In this document: positions 14,696-22,403 of the stretch, one piece after another
How the letters are laid out: every line of letters begins with the position of its first letter
How positions within the stretch are numbered: the first letter of the stretch is position 1
DNA from: Bacteroidota bacterium
Lineage (GTDB): Bacteria; Bacteroidota; Bacteroidia; Bacteroidales; Tenuifilaceae
Direction: 5' to 3'
Assembly (NCBI GenBank): GCA_029560875.1
Contig: JAKQKB010000235.1
Location: forward strand, 1-64,000
DNA: 64,000 nt
Translations under genes and position numbers: made by a program
The notes under the pieces: model-generated
The model's database searches: none
Told to the model about the DNA's origin: nothing
Seen by the model: only the letters and a program-made list of their open reading frames with translations

Positions 14696-16831
14696 TTAAA
14701 GAGTGATAAATATTCCTAGGAAGTAGAACCTTTTACTATCGTTTTTGAGCGGAAAGGCTTCGTAAACTCCTTCGGTGTTGGGTTGACTATAGTAACGGTA
14801 ACCGTATATATTATCGCGACCCAATAGATTATTTACCGATGCATAGATAATTGCTGATTTACCAAAGATTGTTCGTAAATGGCTACAGTTTATGCTGATA
14901 TCGTGGTAAAATGGTGCACGGCCATCCATAAACTCTGTGCTATTTGGGTTATTGTAAGGGCGACCGGTTGAGAACGTGGTCGATAATCCAAACTGTGTGG
15001 TAATGCTTTGCACCCATTTCTTTGCCACAAAACTGGCCGAGTGAGTTGGTGCGAACGATGGTGTTACCATTTCTGGGTAGTAGCGATATTTGCGTTTAGA
15101 GTCCACGTACGAGTATGATACCCAAAATTCAAGTGTTCTAAATGTCATTCGGTCGCGGTAGAATACATCAATACCCTGTGAATGTCCTCCTCCTGAATTC
15201 TTGTAGAAATCGCCATTCCAGTACTCCTCAGGGTTGTAGGTTACCAAATCTTTGTAATCTTTCCTGTAGGCTTCTACTCTAATTATTCTATTACTTTTTT
15301 CCCATTGGTAGTTGGCAATATAGTGGTCGGCTTTTTCAAAATTCAAGTTATGGGTAAAGCGTAGCAAATCCTCCTCGGGTGTTTGATAAAAGTTGCCGTA
15401 TGCAAGTGATATTTGCGACGAGTTAGTGATTTTTACAGCAGCCGATAGTCGTGCTCCTACATTCGATTTGTTGAGTAAACTGCTATACTCACCTCTAACT
15501 CCAGCCCTAAGGGCTAATTTGGCGATTGGCCGATAATCGCCCTCAGCGTACACAGCCGAGTTAAAATCATCGAAATGGCTATTGTTGCTGAAAGTGGTTG
15601 CAGTTTCGGTATAATCCTGATTGAAACTGTTGAATGTCTCCTCGGCTCCAAACAGTACCGATGCATTCTCGCTAAAACTCTTCTTTAAGGTGATTTTTGC
15701 CTGCAGGTTTTTGTTCGATTCATTTACCTGGAACGCCTGTAGGTTGAGGTTATTCTTATCATAAGTAAAGGCCATCCCACTTTTTAAAGTCCACCCTTTA
15801 CCAAATTTGTCTGTGTACGATAGGTTAGAGTAGCTATTCTTGTTTTCAAGGGCAATATTCGACATTGAGCCCGGAGTTGTTAAATCGGGGTATTTTAAGC
15901 CGAACTCTGTTCCTGAGTAAGTGCTGAAGAGTTTCAACATTCCTTGATTGCCAATTTTTTGACGAGTAACTAATGTTAATCCAACAGACTCAGGGTATTT
16001 ATTCATCTCAAAACGTTGGGTGGTAAGTTTTGAGTATGGAGCAAGGTTAAAGTACTCAACACCAGCCGATATTGAAGAGTTTTCGGACTTGATTGTTTGG
16101 GTAACACCACCACCAACAGTCATCAACGAAATATCCGTTTGGTTTTTTTGTGGTAGTGAATTAGAGTTTAATATTAGTGCCGAAGATAGAGCCTGGCCAT
16201 ACTCTGCAGAGTAACCTCCAGTGCTGAATGTTGTTCCGCTAAATAGGAATGGAGAGAAACGTCCACGGCTGGGTAAATCGGGAACGTTGGAACTGTATGG
16301 TTTCTTTGAGAGTAAACCATCAATAAAGGTTTTGCTCTCGTATCCATCGCCACCACGAACAAACAGGCGACCATCCTCGCCAATGGTTGCTGTACCAGGT
16401 AGCGATGTTAACGCTCCGTAAATATCGCCAGTGGCGCTAGGTGTTGTTACAATATCGAGAGGTTGAAGAGTTACACTACGTTTCCTATCGGCAGTTTCGA
16501 AAGTGCCAGCCGATATTACAACACCCTCAATTTGATTTGCGTTCTCCTTAAGTTTAAAGTTGATTTCAGTTTGACCTTTTGTAGTGTTTACCTGAGTCTC
16601 CTGATTGATGTAGCCCATATAGGTGGCAATCAGTGTAGGATTTTCGGTGTTTACTTTTAGGGAATAATTTCCAATAGAGTCGGTTACGACACCGTCGTAG
16701 GTTCCTTTAACAATAATATTGGCACCAACCAGTGGGTTTCCATTTTTATCGGTAATTTTTCCTTTAACTATAACTTGTGCATTAACACTTATTGAAATGA
16801 TTATTAATGCTGCTGATAAAATGTTTTTCAT
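14696..16831 (-). CDS. TonB-dependent outer-membrane receptor with carboxypeptidase-like domain
   Basis: A 711-residue outer-membrane protein. The signal peptide (ILSAALIIISISVNA) is followed by a carboxypeptidase-regulatory-like domain (about 20-105, GKITDKNGNPLVGANIIVKG). A plug domain follows (about 115-240, with YGALTSLPGTATIGEDGRLF, then VRGGDGYESKTFIDG). The rest is a 22-strand-type barrel that ends at an aromatic and hydrophobic C-terminus (YFLGIFITL). It is shorter than SusC-type receptors, no SusD neighbour is present, and the substrate cannot be predicted. The gene has its own terminator-bounded upstream edge (16889-16923). The TPR-like protein, kinase, ICMT-like protein and LytTR regulator follow on the same strand. 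Confidence 0.9.
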   Translation of the reverse strand: MKNILSAALIIISISVNAQVIVKGKITDKNGNPLVGANIIVKGTYDGVVTDSIGNYSLKVNTENPTLIATYMGYINQETQVNTTKGQTEINFKLKENANQIEGVVISAGTFETADRKRSVTLQPLDIVTTPSATGDIYGALTSLPGTATIGEDGRLFVRGGDGYESKTFIDGLLSKKPYSSNVPDLPSRGRFSPFLFSGTTFSTGGYSAEYGQALSSALILNSNSLPQKNQTDISLMTVGGGVTQTIKSENSSISAGVEYFNLAPYSKLTTQRFEMNKYPESVGLTLVTRQKIGNQGMLKLFSTYSGTEFGLKYPDLTTPGSMSNIALENKNSYSNLSYTDKFGKGWTLKSGMAFTYDKNNLNLQAFQVNESNKNLQAKITLKKSFSENASVLFGAEETFNSFNQDYTETATTFSNNSHFDDFNSAVYAEGDYRPIAKLALRAGVRGEYSSLLNKSNVGARLSAAVKITNSSQISLAYGNFYQTPEEDLLRFTHNLNFEKADHYIANYQWEKSNRIIRVEAYRKDYKDLVTYNPEEYWNGDFYKNSGGGHSQGIDVFYRDRMTFRTLEFWVSYSYVDSKRKYRYYPEMVTPSFAPTHSASFVAKKWVQSITTQFGLSTTFSTGRPYNNPNSTEFMDGRAPFYHDISINCSHLRTIFGKSAIIYASVNNLLGRDNIYGYRYYSQPNTEGVYEAFPLKNDSKRFYFLGIFITL

Positions 16832-16888
16832 TGTTTCCGTCTTTTACATTGTTTCTGAAACAAAATTGCAGCATCCAAATTATGATTG

Positions 16889-16923
16889 AAAAAAAATCCC
16901 GATGAGCTGTTGAATCATCGGGA
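16889..16923 (-). terminator. Rho-independent terminator of the gene at 16954
   Basis: TCCCGATGA (16897-16905) and TCATCGGGA (16915-16923) form a nine-base perfect stem. On the minus strand it is followed by eight U residues. Confidence 0.85.
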
Positions 16924-16953
16924 CGAGTTGTAAAAATATTAATATGATTTGTT

Positions 16954-17511
16954 TTAATCCCACATAGCAGTGATTTTCGATGAGAGTTGATTTCCATCTA
17001 CTTTATTCTCAACTTCAACTTTTAAAGGTGATTTTAGCGTTATCTCAAGGGTATGCTCTATCCAACCAGCAATTCGTTCCATTATTAATTTCTCGTTTGG
17101 GTGAAATTTAGCCAATTGGAGAACCGTTTTTTTCTCAGCATTTTCTATCACCTTAATATCTGCGGGTTGGTAATATGTTGAGAAAATATTGGAAGCACGA
17201 CTTAACACAAAATGCGGAGAACTAATCCTTACAAATATCTTGTAAATTCCCTTGAGCGCAATATCGGAACTGAACCGTCCAATTTCGCGAGCAGCCATAG
17301 TGTTATCGCCACCATAAAACAAGTCGGCCACTTTCTGTGTTGGAATAATAACAGATTCCATTAATGGGTACCAGGTTGTGGCGTAAATAGGCTGTTCTAT
17401 TATATGTCTCGATGATTCGGGTAACGATTTAACCCACTCGTTATAACGGTTGTAGAAATTTGCCTTTACAAAATCGGGTGTGGCTTTTACGGCTGAACCT
17501 TTAATTTCCAT
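16954..17511 (-). CDS. Hypothetical protein, DUF2378-like pattern
   Basis: A 185-residue soluble protein with no signal peptide or membrane segment. I do not firmly recognise it. Features are an N-terminal helical part (FVKANFYNRYNEWVKSLP), AREIGRF, then a beta-rich region with FSTYYQPADIKVIENAEK and IAGWIEHTLEITLKSP. The order, a conserved G-R pair and then a strand-rich domain with a Gly-Trp motif, recalls DUF2378-type proteins of myxobacteria, but this is a weak impression. It is transcribed alone, diverging from the hemerythrin gene 154 bases away, and ends at a strong terminator. Confidence 0.6.
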   Translation of the reverse strand: MEIKGSAVKATPDFVKANFYNRYNEWVKSLPESSRHIIEQPIYATTWYPLMESVIIPTQKVADLFYGGDNTMAAREIGRFSSDIALKGIYKIFVRISSPHFVLSRASNIFSTYYQPADIKVIENAEKKTVLQLAKFHPNEKLIMERIAGWIEHTLEITLKSPLKVEVENKVDGNQLSSKITAMWD

Positions 17512-17665
17512 AAGTTTAATTATTTATTCCCTTTACTAAAGTAACAACTTTATTTAGATATGCAAAATCCCAACTAAACAAATTTATACAATCGCTTTAT
17601 ACGCCTGTTTAGCGTTGAACTATTTTCAACTAATTGTGTTAAGAGAGCAAACCTAGTTAATACAG

Positions 17666-18358
17666 ATGAAGTCAAATTTTACTCGTGAGCATAGGATGGC
17701 CGAATTGGTTCTATCCAACTATAATTTACTACCCATAATTAATCGATTTGGAATTAGGCTGGGATTCAGGGATAAAACCGTTGAGCAGATTTGTAAGGAG
17801 AGTGAAGTGAATCCAGATTTCTTTTTGGCCATTATAAATACATACATCAACCCTGATTTTTTACCCGATTCTGGTTTAGTTAATGTTCCCGTAACCTCAA
17901 TTGTCGATTATTTGCAGCAAACCCACAGGTATTACATCGATTATAATGTGCCCGAGATTGAGCGCTTGCTTAACCTGCTTCTTAAAAGTTCAAGTTCTAA
18001 AAATCTGCAACTTATAGAGAAGTTCTACTTGGATTATAAGGTTGAACTGATAGAACATATTCAGAACGAGGAGGTCAAAGTTTTTCCTTATGTGCTGAAT
18101 CTTGTAAATGAGCGAAAGCGCATACAAAATTATAGTATTCATGATTTTGTGCGTGAGCATACCGATTTGGATGAGAAACTTTCCGATTTGCGGAACCTTA
18201 TTATAAAATTCCTTGAACCAACTTATGACGATAATTACTGTAACGACTTTCTTTATGCTCTCCAGCGTTTTGAGGACGATTTGAAGGACCACGCCCGTAT
18301 TGAGGATAAAATACTTGTTCCAATAGTCGCTAAAATTGAGGAAGAGTTGAATGATTAG
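17666..18358 (+). CDS. Hemerythrin-domain protein (RIC/ScdA-like)
   Basis: A 230-residue cytoplasmic protein. Residues about 1-70 resemble the DUF542 N-terminus of iron-sulphur repair (RIC) proteins, but the family's Cys pair is absent; the region here reads NRFGIRLGFRDKTVEQIC. The rest is a hemerythrin four-helix domain with candidate di-iron ligands: H in QQTHRYYI, H and E in ELIEHIQNEEVKVFPY, H in FVREHTDLDEKL, and H and E near the end in DLKDHARIEDKILVP. Such proteins sense or store oxygen, nitric oxide or iron. It overlaps the LuxR-type gene by eight bases, so the two are probably expressed together as sensor and regulator. Confidence 0.85.
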   Translation: MKSNFTREHRMAELVLSNYNLLPIINRFGIRLGFRDKTVEQICKESEVNPDFFLAIINTYINPDFLPDSGLVNVPVTSIVDYLQQTHRYYIDYNVPEIERLLNLLLKSSSSKNLQLIEKFYLDYKVELIEHIQNEEVKVFPYVLNLVNERKRIQNYSIHDFVREHTDLDEKLSDLRNLIIKFLEPTYDDNYCNDFLYALQRFEDDLKDHARIEDKILVPIVAKIEEELND

Positions 18359-18926
18359 TGGTGTTGTAATAGTGGTTCATTCGAACGATATCGTTCGTAA
18401 GGGATTGTCATCCATAGTGCGTGGCATTGCTGGTGTTAGGGTAGTGGAGCAGGCTGTTTTTGGCGACTTTGATTTTCGCGCTACCGATATACTTGGATAC
18501 ATGATTGAACCTTCAGCATTAAGCCACTTCAAAAAGTTGGGAGGAGTTTGTGCCAAGAGCAAACCAAAAGGAATTCTTATATGTGTTGATAGTAAACGAA
18601 TTGATTCCGATTTGCCGTTTATAGAAACAAATTTTTCTTCAGATAGGATTATCGATATCGTTACAGAGACCTTTACAGCCTCAAAAACATCTTCAGAGAA
18701 TAAGGATAACGAGTTATCCTCGCGCGAGGTTGATGTGCTGAAATGTGTTGCCCTTGGTATGTCCAACAAGGAAATTGCCGATAAGTTATTTATTAGCATT
18801 CATACAGTAATTACTCATCGTAAGAATATTACTGCAAAGCTCGATATTAAGTCTGCCTCAGGCCTAACTATTTATGCTATTATGGAAGGGTATATTGAGC
18901 CAAGTTCAATAGATATTAGGGGATAA
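18351..18926 (+). CDS. LuxR-type helix-turn-helix regulator with degenerate receiver
   Basis: A 191-residue protein whose C-terminal 65 residues form a clear GerE/LuxR domain: LSSREVDVLKCVALGMSNKE, then IADKLFISIHTVITHRKNI and KLDIKSASGLTIYAIMEG. The N-terminal 120 residues look like a reduced receiver-like fold (VVIVVHSNDIVRKGLSSIVR) without a convincing phospho-acceptor Asp, so it may not be phosphorylated. Its start overlaps the hemerythrin gene, which suggests that the diiron protein supplies the signal. Candidate targets are unknown. Confidence 0.88.
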   Translation: MISGVVIVVHSNDIVRKGLSSIVRGIAGVRVVEQAVFGDFDFRATDILGYMIEPSALSHFKKLGGVCAKSKPKGILICVDSKRIDSDLPFIETNFSSDRIIDIVTETFTASKTSSENKDNELSSREVDVLKCVALGMSNKEIADKLFISIHTVITHRKNITAKLDIKSASGLTIYAIMEGYIEPSSIDIRG

Positions 18927-19044
18927 GTTTGCAGTTAATGTATTTCCTATAGAGAACCTTAAATCTCTCCGAAGCAATGATAAGATTTTTAAGATATTTG
19001 TTGACAATTATGGATGAAAAAGTTTTTTGTTTAAAATGAGTTCT

Positions 19045-20259
19045 TTACAGTGATTGAATGTATGCCGCAGGTGAGTCTAGTACATGAACTCTATCTGTTG
19101 CGTTTTCTTTAATTGTAGTATTATCAAGCAAAATATCAACAACATCGTTGGTGATATTGGCAGGAACACTAATTGCGCTTCGGATTAACGAAAGTGGAAT
19201 GTTCGTTTCTTTTTCGTTTAGCTGAGGAACAATCCTGGTGGTTACAGCTCCTGTTGCTCCAACCTTTAAACAGGCTTCCCTTAAAACTTCTATTCTTTCT
19301 TCGTCAGATACTATTGATATTTCGCAGTTATCCTGAGGAAGTATTGAACTGTTGACTTTATTATCTTCAATTTCAGCATCTAATCGTTTTCTCCAGTTTG
19401 TCCCAGCCTTAAGTTGGTCAATGGCGGCAATTATTTGCTCTATGCTAGCGGCGTATTTTTGTTTACCAATCCTTAATCGGGTGTCAATAAACCCAAAGGA
19501 AACAGGTGTTTGGTAGATAAATCCACGGCCAGGTTTATCTAATCGTCCTTGTTCTATAAGTAGTCGGATTATACTGTTGGAATCCTGCTCGGGCATAATC
19601 AAATGCACAATCTCTTTTTCTGGAGGAATCGTAATTCTTATCAATCCTAATTGGTCGCGTATGTCGTTTCCTGTACCCGAGGTAATTAATGGAACGCAAA
19701 TGCCCAATTCAAGAGCAATTTTTGCCAACATTTCGCCACTACCAGGGTTTGATAAAACACATATAACATAGGCAAGTTTATTGAGAATAGGGATATCGTG
19801 GGTATTGATATCTAAATTAACCATCGCGCCTAAGTTTGGCATTGGAGGCTCTTTGCTGAATTCCATCAAGTCCTGCGAAAATATTGTGCCTCGTCCTGGA
19901 AGGTATAGTTCGGCATACTCAATTAATGTTTCAATAACCGAGTATGAGCTTTCCCGAGGTACAGTAAATCTAAATATTGTAACCGGAGAACTTTGTAGTT
20001 GCTTTATATCGCCAGGCAATCCAAGTGAACGGGGTTTTATAAATTCACGGACAGTTCTACCGCTTTCGGTATATGCTGTTATACCTACCTTTTGTAAAAA
20101 ATCGGTAACCTTATCGCTTAATAATTGGTTGATAATGCATGTTATTCTGCTTACTCTATGAGGAGTATAAATGCCTTTCGCCATTTGTGTTCTCCATACT
20201 GTTCTTGAGGGAGAGAACACTTTCTCTTTGGTTGTATTTTCGCTACTCATTTGCATCAT
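19045..20259 (-). CDS. Protein with three PII-like (GlnB-fold) domains
   Basis: A 404-residue cytoplasmic protein built of three units with the PII secondary-structure order. Unit A is about 38-132 (RITCIINQLL; IFRFTVPRES; LPGRGTIFSQDLMEF). Unit B is about 160-256 (LAYVICVLSNPG; KEIVHLIMPEQDS; LDKPGRGFIYQTP). Unit C is about 311-400 and the most divergent. Units A and B share a PGRG-x-IF/Y ending that resembles the GDGKIF segment before the last PII strand, while the T-loop region is shortened or altered. The gene overlaps the DUF1538 gene by 17 bases. PII-like proteins usually bind nucleotides and control a membrane partner, which is the inferred role here. Confidence 0.8.
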   Translation of the reverse strand: MMQMSSENTTKEKVFSPSRTVWRTQMAKGIYTPHRVSRITCIINQLLSDKVTDFLQKVGITAYTESGRTVREFIKPRSLGLPGDIKQLQSSPVTIFRFTVPRESSYSVIETLIEYAELYLPGRGTIFSQDLMEFSKEPPMPNLGAMVNLDINTHDIPILNKLAYVICVLSNPGSGEMLAKIALELGICVPLITSGTGNDIRDQLGLIRITIPPEKEIVHLIMPEQDSNSIIRLLIEQGRLDKPGRGFIYQTPVSFGFIDTRLRIGKQKYAASIEQIIAAIDQLKAGTNWRKRLDAEIEDNKVNSSILPQDNCEISIVSDEERIEVLREACLKVGATGAVTTRIVPQLNEKETNIPLSLIRSAISVPANITNDVVDILLDNTTIKENATDRVHVLDSPAAYIQSL

Positions 20260-22309
20260 CCTTTAAGTTGTTCGAAATTGATTTACGCTGCTTAGCCCTA
20301 GCAATCAAACCAAATAGTAATACGGTGATAATTGGGAAAGCAGAGGCCAGAGCAAGTACCCCGAATCCATCCGATATGCTTAGTACACCACCAATGCTCA
20401 ATCCCATGGCAAGAACTAGAGGTACGGTAACTGGTCCGGTTGTTACTCCACCGCTATCCCATGCAATTGCGGTAAATTCCTCTTCGCTAAGTATTGTAAG
20501 CGGAATAAGTAGAATGTACGATGGAACAATCAACCATATTAAAGGTAAATCGAAAAGTATTCTGCTGAAACCGAGCACAATTCCAATTCCTACGCCAATA
20601 GAAACCACTTGTACTATTTGTGCTCGTTTAATGGCTCCAACAGTTAGCCCTTCAACGGTTATTCCTAGTGCATTTAAGGCAGGTTCAGCCATTGTAGCGC
20701 CATAGCCCATTCCAAAAGCAAACACTAGCACTAAAATTAATCCAAGAACGGTTAGTTTGCTTTTAAATAGTGGTGGTTGTGTAATAATATGTTCGTAGCG
20801 GTTATTGGCTTTGTCTAATCTGTCCGCTTTGAATTCGATAGGTTTTGGTTTTCCTTCTTCAAGTATATTGAAAAAGCTTTTTTGTGTACCATCGGTGGCT
20901 ATGCCTTTATAAACCAAGGATGTGTCAAAGTTGTTAATTACAACCCTGTCGACAAACTTTTCCTCCTTTGCAAAAGCTCGTGGCAATTGAGCCCCAACTT
21001 CGCCTCCCAGCGATGCAAGACCAAGTTTTATTCCTGAGGTTAAAAGCGTCATCCCTATAAGAGTGAAAACAATACCGAGTACTATCTCATCTTTGTACTT
21101 AAGTTTTTCCCTAAGTAGAATAAGCACAAGTACGAGAAGGATTGATAGGGGAATTACTGCTCTTATTCCAGAAATTGTTTCAACTTTCAGTGTTTCCTTA
21201 AACGAAGAGGTTGCAATAGGTTCAGGTGTGTCGGATAAATTTACATTTGAGAGAAGATTTCGTTCATAATCCGATGCTTTTTGAACTAACCAAGTTGAAA
21301 GGCTAATGCTACCAAGTATGGCTTTGCTATTTTCAGGATTATTCGCCAATGATTTTATTGCCGATTCATACTCTTGAACAGAACCATAAAGCGCTTTTCG
21401 GGCATTCTCTGACCCAAGTGTATAGGCGTGTGTTTGCAATTTCTCAACATCGCCAAATACATGTTTTGCTTGTTCTCTGTTTGCAGATGAAAAGAACTCT
21501 GTTTCAGATGTAGGATTTGGGGCTTTAATGTTCAGCGTAAAACCTAAAATTAAAACTGCAAGAACAGGAAACGCTGATGCCAAAAGAATTATTCCAAATC
21601 CGCCGCTAGAGCCTTTCCCCTGGCTCGATGCTCGTGATACGCCAATACCCAATGCTAAAACCAATGGTACAGTTACTGCTCCAGTAGTTACTGCTCCACA
21701 ATCCCATGCTAATCCAATAATCTTCGTAAGGTTATCGTTAAGTGATGCAATAATAGATAGTACGAGGATTAAAGGAATGATTGTGAATATCAATATTTTT
21801 ATGGAGAAGTTATAGTGAAACTTAAACATCCCTAAAGCCACAGCAATTCCAACTCCAATACCTACGGAAAGAACAAGCCATTCGGCATACCTGTTTAGTA
21901 GCATGAAAAGTAAAGGTGAATCCCACGCAGTTACAGTTGCACCTGCTGTTTTTAATGCGCTAATGGCGGGTTCGGCAAGTGTTGCACCAAATCCAAGTAT
22001 CAATCCAAAAACTGCAATTATTGAAATTCCTACTTTAGTGGGTAGTTTTACCCCAACTCTTTCGCCAAGAGGCATTAATCCCAGAATTAATCCTTCGAGG
22101 AAAAATGCAAGCCCAAAAACTACAAGCGCTATTCCTCCTGCAGTACCTAATGCATTTGCAAGCGGAACGCCAAGGATTAAAGTTTGAAATACAACAAGGT
22201 AAATTATAATAAATGCTACAGATTTTATTTGTTCAAAAATACGCACTCTGGCATAAGCCAGAAGCATATTTATTGCGTCTAAGAACGGTACGCTTTTTCG
22301 CTTTATCAT
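20243..22309 (-). CDS. DUF1538 membrane protein with internal duplication
   Basis: A 688-residue polytopic protein with two related halves. Half 1 holds LEGLILGLMPLGERVGVKLP, GFGATLAEPAISAL, WDCGAVTTGAVTVPLVLALG and LLASAFPVLAVLILG. Half 2 holds LLTSGIKLGLASLGGEVGAQ, GYGATMAEPALNAL, WDSGGVTTGPVTVPLVLAMG and LALASAFPIITVLLFG. The repeated GATxAEPAL and GxVTTGxVTVPLVLA motifs sit at or in membrane helices, as in transporters with inverted or tandem repeats. A soluble segment of about 130 residues separates the halves. It probably moves an ion or small solute. It overlaps a triple PII-like protein that may regulate it. The transported molecule is unknown. Confidence 0.87.
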   Translation of the reverse strand: MIKRKSVPFLDAINMLLAYARVRIFEQIKSVAFIIIYLVVFQTLILGVPLANALGTAGGIALVVFGLAFFLEGLILGLMPLGERVGVKLPTKVGISIIAVFGLILGFGATLAEPAISALKTAGATVTAWDSPLLFMLLNRYAEWLVLSVGIGVGIAVALGMFKFHYNFSIKILIFTIIPLILVLSIIASLNDNLTKIIGLAWDCGAVTTGAVTVPLVLALGIGVSRASSQGKGSSGGFGIILLASAFPVLAVLILGFTLNIKAPNPTSETEFFSSANREQAKHVFGDVEKLQTHAYTLGSENARKALYGSVQEYESAIKSLANNPENSKAILGSISLSTWLVQKASDYERNLLSNVNLSDTPEPIATSSFKETLKVETISGIRAVIPLSILLVLVLILLREKLKYKDEIVLGIVFTLIGMTLLTSGIKLGLASLGGEVGAQLPRAFAKEEKFVDRVVINNFDTSLVYKGIATDGTQKSFFNILEEGKPKPIEFKADRLDKANNRYEHIITQPPLFKSKLTVLGLILVLVFAFGMGYGATMAEPALNALGITVEGLTVGAIKRAQIVQVVSIGVGIGIVLGFSRILFDLPLIWLIVPSYILLIPLTILSEEEFTAIAWDSGGVTTGPVTVPLVLAMGLSIGGVLSISDGFGVLALASAFPIITVLLFGLIARAKQRKSISNNLKDDANE

Positions 22310-22403
22310 AATGCAGTATTTATAGAATTGGTCTATAAATATACAACTTTATAATTATTTGCCAAAGATTGAACAGGTTACATGACTCACATTGGGTGGG
22401 TTT

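Noticed and set aside
14696-16831. SusC/SusD-type polysaccharide utilisation locus
   Set aside because: No SusD gene and no glycoside hydrolases lie nearby, and the receptor is shorter than SusC proteins.
19781-20161. A 126-residue plus-strand frame opposite the PII-like gene
   Set aside because: It is a shadow of the strong minus-strand coding region; it has no recognisable motif, and the minus-strand reading has clear domains. The same holds for similar frames at 20139-20705, 21528-21815 and 21903-22187 opposite the DUF1538 gene.
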